From NCBI GenBank assembly GCA_017480185.1, contig JAFVBC010000008.1, positions 1 to 64,000 on the forward strand: 64,000 bases of DNA. Reading direction: 5' to 3'. A model generated the notes under the pieces. It did no database searches. It was not told the DNA's origin and saw nothing but the letters and a program-made list of their open reading frames with translations. Positions within the stretch are counted from its first letter, which is position 1; each line of letters opens with the position of its first letter. Of the stretch, positions 18,601 to 27,977 are shown in pieces. The position numbers and the translations under genes were made by a program. The stretch comes from Bacteroidales bacterium (GTDB lineage Bacteria > Bacteroidota > Bacteroidia > Bacteroidales > P3).

Positions 18601-18665
18601 TAGCTTGTGCCGTTGTGTGCGAGGTGTCGGGAAAAGAGAGGCGTAAAGCTCTTGAGGCAAGATAA
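15627..18665 (+). CDS. secDF: Fused protein translocase subunit SecDF
   Basis: 1012 residues joining SecD and SecF in one chain, as is usual in Bacteroidetes. The protein uses proton flow to help pull exported proteins across the inner membrane. An N-terminal helix (~7-27) is followed by the SecD motif LGLDLKGGMNVML at about residue 103, a large periplasmic P1 domain and six membrane helices including MAMAVDGNVIIYERIKEEL. The SecF half starts with FGIDFTGGRTYVV near residue 727 and ends with its own six helices, including the NATVVIFDRVREN motif. The acidic insert near residues 290-315 (EVDEDVSADDGDDEV) is an unstructured loop. The next gene starts 24 bp downstream. Confidence 0.97.
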   Translation: MQNKGLIRFLVWAFAIACLFQLSFTFVTSKVQSDAKKAAQEYVKNSPVAQKMIAQREEKGIDTAVLIDSLQNAYTTHYTDSMASKKVWLWHTYRQCQAREINLGLDLKGGMNVMLEVSTVDVIRALADHTTDTTFNKAIDLALKNQKTATNRDFVSLFEEAVNTVDPNMKLAARFSNQLRDKLSLSATNAEVIKVLREETSSAYERTYQVLSQRIDKFGVAQPTIQKLSASERILVELPGVKDPERVRKLMQGTAQLEFWKCADNTTVYPILAGMNDYLASIKENSSDADKETFDVENAEVDEDVSADDGDDEVAFAKRNPLFALLRPYVDERVGIIPGPIVGYAHAKDTAAINTMMAKAVGKTNGGSVRVKYLWGAKAETKNFKFYGDDVFVLYGIEVTSRDGSPLLDGGRISDARQDFSADGKIEISMTMNSDGAREWKTITGNNIGNCIAIVLDDLVYSAPRVNGEIPGGRSQITGDFSLEEAKDLANILKSGKLPAPAKIVQEAVVGPSLGQDSINNGLLSFVLAFIVVLMYMVVFYNRAGWVSVAALITNVFLLMGVLASIGAVLTLPGIAGIVLTMAMAVDGNVIIYERIKEELRAGASMVNAVENGFKNAYSAIIDGQVTTFLLGIILIMFGSGSVQGFAVTLCIGIVTSLFTSIFITRLIIDSILTHKRKLNFSFPFSENFLRNSNVDFLSKRKVFYIIAGAAILCCAVSFATRGLGFGIDFTGGRTYVVRFDNPVNAADVRADLAKQFEDVPEVKTYGPASQLKITTQFGITEDGDSIKNIIVEKLYNATKDHFANAITIDEFKSTEQSEYGIIQADQVGETIGHDNLVHSIWAVLGGLLVMFVYIGLRFRNWRFGLGSVVALAHDTILVIGVFSLLHGLLPFNLDVDQYFISAILTVIGYSINATVVIFDRVRENKKLYPKRDLLTQMNDAINATLARTVNTSGSTFVTLLMMFIFGGEVIRGFIFALLIGVLVGVFSSVCIACAVVCEVSGKERRKALEAR

Positions 18666-18689
18666 AGGATAACAAGCCGAATAGTTGAA

Positions 18690-19058
18690 ATGAAATTATT
18701 CCTGTTCATCATGTTCTCGGCGCTTTACCTGCTGGTGAAGTTCTATTCATCAGCAAAGAAAAGTGTTGCGTCGTGGTCAGCAGAGACGGAGATGAACGAT
18801 AACTCTTCTCTGTCTGATGTTGATGACTGTTTTGATGATGGGAATGTGCCTACTGAAGGTGTTGAGAGTTCCCAGGTTGCCTATACCGATATTGAGGAAG
18901 AAGTGTCGGCTATTGATAGAAACCAAGTGCAGATGGGAACAGACGGGTATAACCCGACGCCTGTGTTTTCACTTCAACAGGCTGTCATTTTAAGTACGAT
19001 TCTTGATAATCCTTACAGCCGAGACAATAATCTACATTATCCAGATAATATTCTGTAA
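18690..19058 (+). CDS. Small N-terminally anchored acidic protein of unknown function
   Basis: 122 residues: a single N-terminal membrane helix (LFLFIMFSALYLLVKFY) followed by an acidic, Ser/Asp-rich tail and a short conserved-looking C-terminus FSLQQAVILSTILDNPYS. With no lipobox or cleavage site obvious, it is probably a bitopic inner-membrane protein with its tail on one face. It lies 24 bp after secDF and 30 bp before the TonB-dependent receptor, so it is most likely cotranscribed with one or both. I do not recognise a family. Confidence 0.75.
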   Translation: MKLFLFIMFSALYLLVKFYSSAKKSVASWSAETEMNDNSSLSDVDDCFDDGNVPTEGVESSQVAYTDIEEEVSAIDRNQVQMGTDGYNPTPVFSLQQAVILSTILDNPYSRDNNLHYPDNIL

Positions 19059-19088
19059 ACAAGAAACAAAACTATACATTTCAAGACA

Positions 19089-22000
19089 ATGAAACTGTGT
19101 AAAAGAGTACTAATTTCGTTTGGGCTTCTGCTGCTTACTCAATTTGCAGTCCTCGCTCAAGGTACGATGAAAGGTACCATTGTTGATGCAAAGACTAAAG
19201 AACCACTGCCTTTCGTCAATGTCATGGCTACCCAGGATGGCAAGCAGGTGCGTGGTGGCGTCACCGATTTTGATGGTATCTTCACAATCAAACCACTTGC
19301 TGTTGGTAAGTACGACATTGAAGTGTCGTTTGTGGGTTACACAAAGTATGTTCGTACGGGTATCAATGTAGCCGCTAATGGCTTTACGGTTGTTGATGTT
19401 GAACTTACCCCTACTGCCACTAATCTTGAAGAAGTGGTTATTGTAGAGCAAAAGGTGCCTGTTATAGAAATTGGTCAGCCTGAAAGTGGCGCACGCATCA
19501 CGAGTGATGATATTGCACGTATGCCAGGTACATCGGTCGAAAGTATTGTGGCTGCCGTAGGTGGTGTGGGTTACAGCGATGGAGGTACAAGCACGGCACG
19601 TGGTGAAAGCAATATGGTTACCATGCAGGGTGGTGTCCGTAAGCGTACTGGTGTTTCTGTCCCTAAAGATGCTATTGCCGAAATTCAGGTTATTCTTGGT
19701 GGTACACCAGCTTCAATTGGTGAGGCTATCGGTGGCACACAGATTATCACTCTTAAACCGCCAACGCCTCAGTTTAAGGGAATGGTTCGTTGGGAGACAT
19801 ATCTGGACTATCGTCTATACAATCAGTTTTTGGTTTATCTGACGGGACCTGTCTATAAAAAGAACTTCACAAATGATGATGGCTCGTCGATTGAACGTAC
19901 CCTTGTTGGATTCCGTCTTACAGGTCAAGCAACCTATGAGAAGTCTCCTTTTTACAGAGTGCGTAGCCGTAGGTATCTTATCGTTAACGATGATCTTGTG
20001 CGTCAGTTAGAACAATCGCCCCTCGCCTACGATCCAATTGAGCATACTATTAACTATGCTGCAGAGTTGGAGTTAGACCGCTCTGATTTTGTTGAGTTTA
20101 CTCGTCTCAGAAAGAAGAACTTTGGTGGCGATGCATCTCGTGTACCTGACTTGCAATACTACTCAATAGCAACTGAGGGTGCACTTGACTTCCGTTTCTC
20201 CGACTATGCAACGCTCACGGTTACGGGCGAGTTTAGCGCAAGTCATAATCCAAGTGCAAGTCTGGCTCCTCTTAACATGACGCTTTCGGGCGCTCAGGTT
20301 ACAGAGACAAAGAATATGGCTCTTACCATCGATTTCACGCAACGTTTCCGCGATGCTGAGGCTGCTAATGAGGATGAAGCAAAGTCGTCATCATCTATTA
20401 AGAATGTAATGTACAATATCTCGGGTATGGTAAACCGCTATACTCAAAAGGTTTACAACGAGAATTTTGGTAGCTCCCTTGACGACGTATTCAAATATGG
20501 GCATATAGGTACATTTATTCGTGAGAAGACTCCGTCGTACGAACGTCGTCAGGTTGTATATGATGGTATCCAGCAATGGGCAATGGTGCAGAACGACTTT
20601 GCTGAAAGTGTGCAGTATATTGGTGGTGATGAAAACAATAGTGTTTTGGCAAATTATAACAATCAGCTTTTCTATGATTCTACGTTTGTTGATGTTTGGC
20701 CAGAATTAACAACGATTGACTTTGTTCGCAAGTACAAAGGTCTCTTTAACGGTGATTCTCCAAGTTCTGTGTATTCTCTAATAAATAATGTTGGCTACCA
20801 AAGCACATCCTATGTTTTACGTCAATATGACTATTTATACTTGCAGGCTAAAGCATCTGCCGATATTTTTGGTCATGAGATAGAGGTTGGATTCCAGTAT
20901 GATCAGATGTGGCAGTCTTCGTATTCACTTGCAGCTGGTGGTTTGTGGACGTTGATGCGCAACAATGCGAACCGTCAGATTTCTGGTATGGATGTTGATA
21001 ACCCCATCTATACTCGTTACGGTTCCCAACTTTTTGTCAATTATAATAGAAAGCTTGAAGAAGGACAACAGACAGCCTTTGATGCTGCATTCCGCTCTTA
21101 CTTGATTCAAAATGGTTTTACTCAAACCGATGGTCGACTAATTGACAACCTCACTTGGATTGATATTGATAGGTATTCGCCAGAAGAGTACGTTAAGGCT
21201 GGTGGCCTTTCTATGTTCTCGGCCGAGGAAATGTTTAATAGTGGTAATTCGTATGTATCCTATAGAGGTTATGACCACACAGGTAAAAAGTACAATGCGA
21301 GAAATTGGAATCTTGAAGACTTTTTTAATCCTACAGGTAATACAAACTATCGCTACTTGCCTTCGTTCTCGCCAATTTACATGGCTGGATATATTCAAGA
21401 TAAATTCTATTTCCAAGACTTGATTTTCAACGTTGGTGTTCGTGTTGACTATTATAATGGTAACCAGTGGGTGCTGAAAGACCCATACCTGTTGTATCAT
21501 ACTTATACTGCAGCCGAAATATACGATAAAGCCAAGCAGGGAACTTTGTTGTATCGTGATGGAGGTCAGTATTTGCAGCAGGCCGCTGAAAAAGGCTGGA
21601 TCCCTTATGTGACACATGTCCCCAATCCTGATGACGAGAGTGCACAGTTGCCAACTATCGTTGGTTATAGAGATGGTACTAATTGGTATAATGCTGATGG
21701 TGTACAGGTTGCCTCACCCAATGCGGTGGTCGGTACTTCGGGTAAACCTACACCTTATCGCACTCCAGATGGGCAACGCACTCTGGCTGCAAATACCGTG
21801 TCTACTGAAGGTGTGTTTGAAGCCTATACTCCTCAAATTGTTGCCATGCCACGTATAGCATTCTCTTTCCCAGTTGGCGATGCCGCTCAGTTTAAGGCTA
21901 GTTACGACATTATTGCTCGTCGTCCTTCGACTGGATGGGAGGCCAACTATTTGGGCTACTTGTACATGCTCCAAGTTAATACCATTAATAATCCTAATCT

Positions 22001-22910
22001 AAAGCCTGAGCGCATTACAAACTATGAACTTGGTTTCCAACAGGCTCTTGATGCTAACTCAACATCTGCAATCAGTGCTTCGGCCTACTATAAGGAAACT
22101 CGCGACCTTATTCAGTTGGTGCAGTATAATGGTGCTGACCCCAACAATAACTATTACAGTTATGACAACAATGACTTTCGTACAATCAAGGGTGTTACTT
22201 TAGCCTATGACCTTCGCAAGTCAAAAAATATACGAGTAAATGCCAACTATACTCTTCAGTATGCAGAAGGTACAGGTTTGTCTACTACTACAATGACTGA
22301 GCTTATTAAAGAGGGTTATACTACGTTGAAGATGCTTAACCCCATCAGCGATGACCGTCGTCATGAGTTTAAGGCTAATGTCGACTTTAGATATGGTACA
22401 GGTTCGAAGTACAATGGACCTACTATCACCCGCGTTGTGACAGATAAGGAGACTGGTGAAAAACGCAAGAAAGAAGTTAAACTTCTTGAAAACTTTGGCG
22501 TGAACTTTATGGCTGTCGCCCAATCGGGTCGTCCATATACTAAGGCTTTCTCAAACTCGCAGTCTACGATAGTCGGTAGCTATTATGGTGCACGTCTTCC
22601 TTGGGGCTTTTATTTCAATATCGTAGCTGATAAGGTATGGCCGTTGAAAGTCGGGAAACGAGAGACATTCCTTACAGCTGCTATCACTGTTAATAACCTC
22701 TTTGATATTAGAAATATAGTTGGGGTCTTCGCTGTTACAGGGAACCCAGATGATAATGGTTACTTAACCGATGCCGAGACTCAACACACTATCAATTCTC
22801 AGTTGAATCCACAATCCTATAGAGATTTGTATGCTATCAACTTGAGAAATAATTACTGGAACTATTCAAGTCCACGTACTATTAAATTGTCACTGTCTTA
22901 CAATTTCTAA
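19089..22910 (+). CDS. TonB-dependent outer-membrane receptor with carboxypeptidase-like N-terminal domain
   Basis: 1273 residues. A signal peptide ends near VLAQG. A CarboxypepD_reg-like domain (~25-113: MKGTIVDAKTKEPLPFVNV, DFDGIFTIKPL, VSFVGYTKY) leads into the plug, with EEVVIVEQKVPVIE in the TonB-box position and MPGTSVESIVAAVGGV. The 22-stranded barrel follows and ends in LKLSLSYNF after the usual late motif NVVADKVWPL-like segment (FNIVADKVWP). It is longer than a typical receptor. The partner gene is not a SusD lipoprotein but a 1,670-residue secreted protein and a PorV/PorQ-like barrel, so glycan import is not the obvious role. The ligand is unknown. Confidence 0.93.
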   Translation: MKLCKRVLISFGLLLLTQFAVLAQGTMKGTIVDAKTKEPLPFVNVMATQDGKQVRGGVTDFDGIFTIKPLAVGKYDIEVSFVGYTKYVRTGINVAANGFTVVDVELTPTATNLEEVVIVEQKVPVIEIGQPESGARITSDDIARMPGTSVESIVAAVGGVGYSDGGTSTARGESNMVTMQGGVRKRTGVSVPKDAIAEIQVILGGTPASIGEAIGGTQIITLKPPTPQFKGMVRWETYLDYRLYNQFLVYLTGPVYKKNFTNDDGSSIERTLVGFRLTGQATYEKSPFYRVRSRRYLIVNDDLVRQLEQSPLAYDPIEHTINYAAELELDRSDFVEFTRLRKKNFGGDASRVPDLQYYSIATEGALDFRFSDYATLTVTGEFSASHNPSASLAPLNMTLSGAQVTETKNMALTIDFTQRFRDAEAANEDEAKSSSSIKNVMYNISGMVNRYTQKVYNENFGSSLDDVFKYGHIGTFIREKTPSYERRQVVYDGIQQWAMVQNDFAESVQYIGGDENNSVLANYNNQLFYDSTFVDVWPELTTIDFVRKYKGLFNGDSPSSVYSLINNVGYQSTSYVLRQYDYLYLQAKASADIFGHEIEVGFQYDQMWQSSYSLAAGGLWTLMRNNANRQISGMDVDNPIYTRYGSQLFVNYNRKLEEGQQTAFDAAFRSYLIQNGFTQTDGRLIDNLTWIDIDRYSPEEYVKAGGLSMFSAEEMFNSGNSYVSYRGYDHTGKKYNARNWNLEDFFNPTGNTNYRYLPSFSPIYMAGYIQDKFYFQDLIFNVGVRVDYYNGNQWVLKDPYLLYHTYTAAEIYDKAKQGTLLYRDGGQYLQQAAEKGWIPYVTHVPNPDDESAQLPTIVGYRDGTNWYNADGVQVASPNAVVGTSGKPTPYRTPDGQRTLAANTVSTEGVFEAYTPQIVAMPRIAFSFPVGDAAQFKASYDIIARRPSTGWEANYLGYLYMLQVNTINNPNLKPERITNYELGFQQALDANSTSAISASAYYKETRDLIQLVQYNGADPNNNYYSYDNNDFRTIKGVTLAYDLRKSKNIRVNANYTLQYAEGTGLSTTTMTELIKEGYTTLKMLNPISDDRRHEFKANVDFRYGTGSKYNGPTITRVVTDKETGEKRKKEVKLLENFGVNFMAVAQSGRPYTKAFSNSQSTIVGSYYGARLPWGFYFNIVADKVWPLKVGKRETFLTAAITVNNLFDIRNIVGVFAVTGNPDDNGYLTDAETQHTINSQLNPQSYRDLYAINLRNNYWNYSSPRTIKLSLSYNF

Positions 22911-22934
22911 TTCGAATTGAAAAACACTACAATA

Positions 22935-25900
22935 ATGAAGAATATATTTAGCAGATTGGTATTGGCTTCGTTGCTGATCTCTGCATTCAATGTGTCTGTA
23001 CAGGCTCGTGAGTGCACGGAGTGCAAGAAAACCAACGCAAAGAATGCTGCAATGCAGACCAAGGCGGCTGCATGTAAACGCGCTCAAAGCACTGCTGAGT
23101 TGAACATCAACAATGTCAGAGCCTTGATCAATGGGTACGGTAATATGTGGTACGATGGAAGTGTAGCCCAGTATCACCTTCCCAAAAATAGCAATACAAG
23201 CCCATTGTTCTGTGCAGCGTTGTGGATTGGAGGTACGGATGTTAATGACCAGCTTCGCCTGGCTGCCTTACGTTTCGGTTCAAGCGGTGATGACTATTGG
23301 CCAGGTCCTCTGAAAATCAATGGAACTGCGTCTGTAGATTTGCCCGTTTGTAATGAGTATGATAAGCATTGGATTATTACAAAGGCTGAAGTACTTGCGT
23401 TTAAGAGCCATTTTGCATACGATTCGAATGGTGTAGAAGTATTGTCTGACCCCACTGACGATATCACTGATGCTATTAAGAACTGGCCAGCTGAGGGTAA
23501 TGGTGAGGATTTGTCGAGTTATTTAGCCCCTTTTTACGATGCTGATAAGGATGGCAGGTATGTGCCAGAAAATGGTGATTATCCTTACTATGATTTTGAC
23601 AACGAGTTATGCCCTGCAACGCTTAAAGCTAAAAATCCCAATCAAAACTATATCACTATTACAACACCCGAAACCGATGCTGGTATTGTCGAGGGTGGAA
23701 ACCTTTCAGACCAAGTTTTGAAGGGCGACCAAACTATTTGGTGGGTCTTCAATGATATGGGTAATACTCATACTGAGTCAGGTGGACAACCCATTGGTTT
23801 GGAGATACGCGCCCAGGCTTTTGCCTTTGCAACAAACGATGAGATCAACAATATGACTTTCTACTCGTATGAAATTATAAATAGATCTACTTACGAGTTG
23901 AGAGAGACTTATTTTAGTCAGTGGGTTGACCCTGATTTGGGCTATGCGTACGATGACTATGTTGGATGTGATGTACGCCGTGGTCTTGGATATTGTTATA
24001 ATGGTGATGAAGCTGACGGTCCTGGAGCCGGAAGCTATTCAGGAATTCCTCCTGCCGTTGGTATCGACTTCTTCCAGGGGCCATACATGGATAAAGATGG
24101 AAAGGATAATCCAAAGATTAATATCCCTTGGATTCAGACAAATGGCAGTGATGCATTGAAGCAATTATTGTCAAACTATCGTAGGGCAGATGGTAATGGG
24201 TACGATACTATTCAGATCTCTCGTGATGCTGACATGTTCTTCAATATTGACCCCAATAGTTGGTATTTTGTTCCGGGAGATCAATTCGGAAACTGCGCTA
24301 TCAATGGTGTAAACTTTGGTAATAACATTATTGACGATGAACGTTTCGGTATGCGTCGTTTTGTGTTCTACGACAATCGTGGTTCTGGTGTAAATAGTGA
24401 GCCCTCAAAGGCGAGTGATTACTACAATTACCTGCGTGGTTATTGGAAAAATGGTCAGCGTATGAAATACGGTGGCAATGCTATTTCTGGAGATAATGTT
24501 ACTGATTTGGATTGCGACTTTATGTTCCCTGGAGATACTGATCCTTGGCACTGGGGAACAGATGGGCAAATCCCTGATAAAAATCCTGATAATTGGACGG
24601 AACAGAACTTGGGTATTGCTCCATACGACCGTCGTTTTATGCAGTCGGCAGGTCCATTTACCCTAAAGCCAGGTGCCGTTAACTACATCACAGTAGGTAT
24701 TCCATTTGCACAGGCCTCTTCTGGTAATGCATGGTCTTCGGTCGAGTTGTTAAGACAGATTGATGATGTATGTCAGGCTTTGTTCGAGAATTGTTTCAAA
24801 GTTCTTGATGGACCTCAAGCTCCATCAGTGAGTTACACCGCTTTGAGTAATGAGATTATCCTCTATTTACACTATGACAATCCTGAATCAAACAACTACA
24901 ACGAAAAGTATTCAGAGGTTGACCCCTCAATAGTACGTTCCTATAATGTTGATTTGGGTAATAATCAAAGCAAAACGGTTTACTATACAGACGACGAGCG
25001 CAGTTATAAATTTGAAGGTTATCAGATTTACCAGATGGTTGATGCCAATGCTTCAGTGTCTGATATTGGAGACGTTTCTAAAGCTCGTCTTGTGGCACAA
25101 TGTGATATTGAAAACTATTATGATTCGATTACCAGTATAGACACAGTTTGGTATTCGGCAGCAAGAGATAGTATTGTCAGGATTGATACCACATGGAACA
25201 AGACGCCTTCTCTTGCAATAGGAACGCTTGTAAACTTTGAAACCAATTCGGCTACAGGTTTGTTGACAGGAAAGGTCATGGTAAATGGTGCAAACAAAGG
25301 TATTCAACATGTGTTCCGTATCACAACGGACCAGTTTGCCACGGGTACAAATACAAACCTTGTTAACGACAGGGAGTACTATTATTTGGCCATAGCCTAT
25401 GCCCACAACCGTTATAAGGAGTACTCTCAGACCGAGTCTATGTTCTTGGATGGTCAGAAAGTTCCTTACCTTGCAGGCCGTCAAGATGAGCGTGGATTTC
25501 AAATATCCTCAATTACAGTTATTCCCCACAACCCTGTTTCTTTGAATGGTGGTCTTCGTCCACAGGCAGAATTTGGGATGAGCCCCATGATTACTCGATT
25601 GGAGGGCTATGGAAATGGAGGAATGGTGTTGCGTTTGACGGACGAGTCTTTGAAAGAAATTATGGGCGATAGTAACCAAGTAGCAAAAGCTCCAGGAACA
25701 TATAGTTACGACAGAGGACGTGCCCTAAATCCTTGTATCATACCTCATCCTCAGTATAAGAAGGATTTCGGCCCAGTTTCAGTGAAAGTAATTGATCCCT
25801 TGAAAATCAAACAAGGTACGTATAACCTCTTATTCTTTAACAAGAGCCGTTCTCTGGGTAGAATAAGACAAAATTACAGCGTGGGCGTTGTTGATACGAC

Positions 25901-27947
25901 GTCGTGGTGCGTAGTCTCTGCAGATGGTAGCCACTTGGATTCTACGTGGGATAATCAATCTCAGAGTTGGAAATATCGCGACACAATATGGTCTGACTTC
26001 AAGATCTCACGTCAAAATGAGCAATTGTTCCTTGATTTGGGTTTAGCCATTACGATAGTAAACCCTGAAGGTGCAGCTACAGATATTGAATACAGATCTA
26101 ACAACCAGTTTGAAGCAAAATTCTATGGCGGCTTTGTAAACAGTGGTGCCCTTTTGGGATCGTCAATGACATTTGCTAACCAAGAGAAACAGTGGCTACA
26201 AGGTGTTGCCGATAATGATTCGTATTTCTTGATGAACTGGATCAGGTCGGGAAGTCAGTTTGCTACGGACAGTTACTCTAAATTCAGAGATTTGACGACG
26301 AAGTATTCAGTTAATGAAGCATATTTAGATCAAGACTACTTTAAGGCCTATCAAGCCACTTCGCTGTCGGCTGTTCAGACTGAAGCTATGGATAAAGATC
26401 AGGTCTTTGAAGGCGTTGTATCGGGTACTTGGGCACCTTACGCCCTTGTATCAACCATGCCATTCCATCCAGGTTTCAACTATTCATACTATATGGCTGA
26501 TGACTTGGTTATTGATAGTTTACGTCGCGCTCTTAACAAACCTGAATATAATCACAATCGGATAGAACGTTCTCTAATGCTTAATGAGTTTAACAAATCT
26601 ATTAACTTTAGTGATATGTCCAAGTTGCCGAGTGTTCGTATAGTATTTACTGCCGATACCTCTAAATGGACACGTTGCCCAGTTATTGAGATGTGCGATG
26701 ACTATACTCAAGCCGAGGGACAAGCTCGTCGCTTCAGTAAGCGTGCTCACGCTTCTGTTGATAAATTGGGCCGTACTTGCGAAGATTTAGGTATAAGTCC
26801 AGATAAAGACGATCCAAACAACCCGGCGTATGTAAGTACGATGGGTATGGGATGGTTCCCGGGTTATGCCATCAATGTCGCTACTGGCGAGCGTTTGAAT
26901 ATGATGTTTGGTGAGGACTCTCGCTATGTTCAATATAATGGTCGTGACATGTTGTGGAACCCAGTCTCAACCATGATGGATGGTACGGAAAACTATGTCC
27001 TTGGAGGTCGCCACTATATTTATGTGATGAATGCCACCTCGCAAAAGTTCTATAACTTCAGCGACGCTAACGGTGGTACTTATGCCACATATCGCACACC
27101 TTCATATGATGCAGGTCGTTGGGCCGACTCAATGTTGAGTTCTGTAAACAGGTTGATGAATACGAGGTTGCGTGCCCAAGCTGGATATGTGCATGTAGAT
27201 AGAGGTGTAGTTCGCCCAGAGAACTCGCGTGCTATGATTCCTGTTAGAGATACAGTATCATTCTTCTATTCGACGGTTGCTTGGGTAAACATGCCTCTGG
27301 TTAATTCACGTTACTCATTCTACTATCCAGGTAGAAACGAAGAGCTAAATAGAAATAGCAATTCAAATGGTATACCCTGCGATGTGACGATTGAGATAGA
27401 TGTGAGATCACGTTATGGCATGTTCCTATCGCCTGCGGAGAACCGTATATCTGCAGATATTCCTGGCTATTCGGCAATCAACTCAGAAATGCCAGCCTAC
27501 CAGTTCACACTTACCGATAAGGATGCTACTCTTACAGGTTTGGCTCTTGCCAACAATAGTAAAGATTCTTTGGATTCCATCAGAAATGCTATCCTTGCAC
27601 TCATAAATGTAGTGCCAAATCCGTACTATAGTTATTCTAACTATGAGACGGCAAGTCAACTTGAAACAAAGGTTCGTTTTGTGAATCTTCCTACAGGTGA
27701 GGACGAGGCTGGTAATCCGAGTGGATGTATGATTAACATCTATACCCTTGATGGAACATTGGTTCGTCAGATTGGCCCGACCCCTGTAAATAGTACCACA
27801 TACGACTGGGATTTGCACAACCACGTTGGTATTCCCATAGCAGGAGGTATGTATCTGATACATGTAAGCGTTCCTGGTATCGGTGAGCGTGTCATTAAGT
27901 GGTTTGGAACCATGCGTCCTGTAGACCTCAACTCGTACCAGTTCTAA
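22935..27947 (+). CDS. Giant secreted surface protein (1,670 residues), probable T9SS-associated
   Basis: The start ATG 22935 is chosen over a TTG 18 bp earlier because it opens a normal signal peptide, MKNIFSRLVLASLLISAF, ending near VQA. A short Cys/Lys-rich segment (ECTECKK, ACKRAQ) is followed by a recognisable N-terminal domain with LNINNVRALINGYGNMWYDG and CAALWIGGTDV. The middle is a long mosaic of Tyr/Asp-rich beta regions. The C-terminus (~1570-1670) is a T9SS-like beta-sandwich: VVPNPYYSYSNYE, IYTLDGTLVRQIG, GGMYLIHVSVPG, then a final IKWFGTMRPVDLNSYQF. No enzyme motif is visible. The gene starts 24 bp after the receptor stop and 30 bp before the PorV-like gene. I infer a large surface protein handled by the neighbouring barrels. 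Confidence 0.88.
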   Translation: MKNIFSRLVLASLLISAFNVSVQARECTECKKTNAKNAAMQTKAAACKRAQSTAELNINNVRALINGYGNMWYDGSVAQYHLPKNSNTSPLFCAALWIGGTDVNDQLRLAALRFGSSGDDYWPGPLKINGTASVDLPVCNEYDKHWIITKAEVLAFKSHFAYDSNGVEVLSDPTDDITDAIKNWPAEGNGEDLSSYLAPFYDADKDGRYVPENGDYPYYDFDNELCPATLKAKNPNQNYITITTPETDAGIVEGGNLSDQVLKGDQTIWWVFNDMGNTHTESGGQPIGLEIRAQAFAFATNDEINNMTFYSYEIINRSTYELRETYFSQWVDPDLGYAYDDYVGCDVRRGLGYCYNGDEADGPGAGSYSGIPPAVGIDFFQGPYMDKDGKDNPKINIPWIQTNGSDALKQLLSNYRRADGNGYDTIQISRDADMFFNIDPNSWYFVPGDQFGNCAINGVNFGNNIIDDERFGMRRFVFYDNRGSGVNSEPSKASDYYNYLRGYWKNGQRMKYGGNAISGDNVTDLDCDFMFPGDTDPWHWGTDGQIPDKNPDNWTEQNLGIAPYDRRFMQSAGPFTLKPGAVNYITVGIPFAQASSGNAWSSVELLRQIDDVCQALFENCFKVLDGPQAPSVSYTALSNEIILYLHYDNPESNNYNEKYSEVDPSIVRSYNVDLGNNQSKTVYYTDDERSYKFEGYQIYQMVDANASVSDIGDVSKARLVAQCDIENYYDSITSIDTVWYSAARDSIVRIDTTWNKTPSLAIGTLVNFETNSATGLLTGKVMVNGANKGIQHVFRITTDQFATGTNTNLVNDREYYYLAIAYAHNRYKEYSQTESMFLDGQKVPYLAGRQDERGFQISSITVIPHNPVSLNGGLRPQAEFGMSPMITRLEGYGNGGMVLRLTDESLKEIMGDSNQVAKAPGTYSYDRGRALNPCIIPHPQYKKDFGPVSVKVIDPLKIKQGTYNLLFFNKSRSLGRIRQNYSVGVVDTTSWCVVSADGSHLDSTWDNQSQSWKYRDTIWSDFKISRQNEQLFLDLGLAITIVNPEGAATDIEYRSNNQFEAKFYGGFVNSGALLGSSMTFANQEKQWLQGVADNDSYFLMNWIRSGSQFATDSYSKFRDLTTKYSVNEAYLDQDYFKAYQATSLSAVQTEAMDKDQVFEGVVSGTWAPYALVSTMPFHPGFNYSYYMADDLVIDSLRRALNKPEYNHNRIERSLMLNEFNKSINFSDMSKLPSVRIVFTADTSKWTRCPVIEMCDDYTQAEGQARRFSKRAHASVDKLGRTCEDLGISPDKDDPNNPAYVSTMGMGWFPGYAINVATGERLNMMFGEDSRYVQYNGRDMLWNPVSTMMDGTENYVLGGRHYIYVMNATSQKFYNFSDANGGTYATYRTPSYDAGRWADSMLSSVNRLMNTRLRAQAGYVHVDRGVVRPENSRAMIPVRDTVSFFYSTVAWVNMPLVNSRYSFYYPGRNEELNRNSNSNGIPCDVTIEIDVRSRYGMFLSPAENRISADIPGYSAINSEMPAYQFTLTDKDATLTGLALANNSKDSLDSIRNAILALINVVPNPYYSYSNYETASQLETKVRFVNLPTGEDEAGNPSGCMINIYTLDGTLVRQIGPTPVNSTTYDWDLHNHVGIPIAGGMYLIHVSVPGIGERVIKWFGTMRPVDLNSYQF

Positions 27948-27977
27948 GAAACTAACCCAAAAGAAATTCTCACAAAG

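Noticed and set aside
19089..22910. SusC-type polysaccharide utilisation receptor
   Set aside because: No SusD-like lipoprotein or glycoside hydrolase follows; the neighbours are T9SS-like proteins instead.
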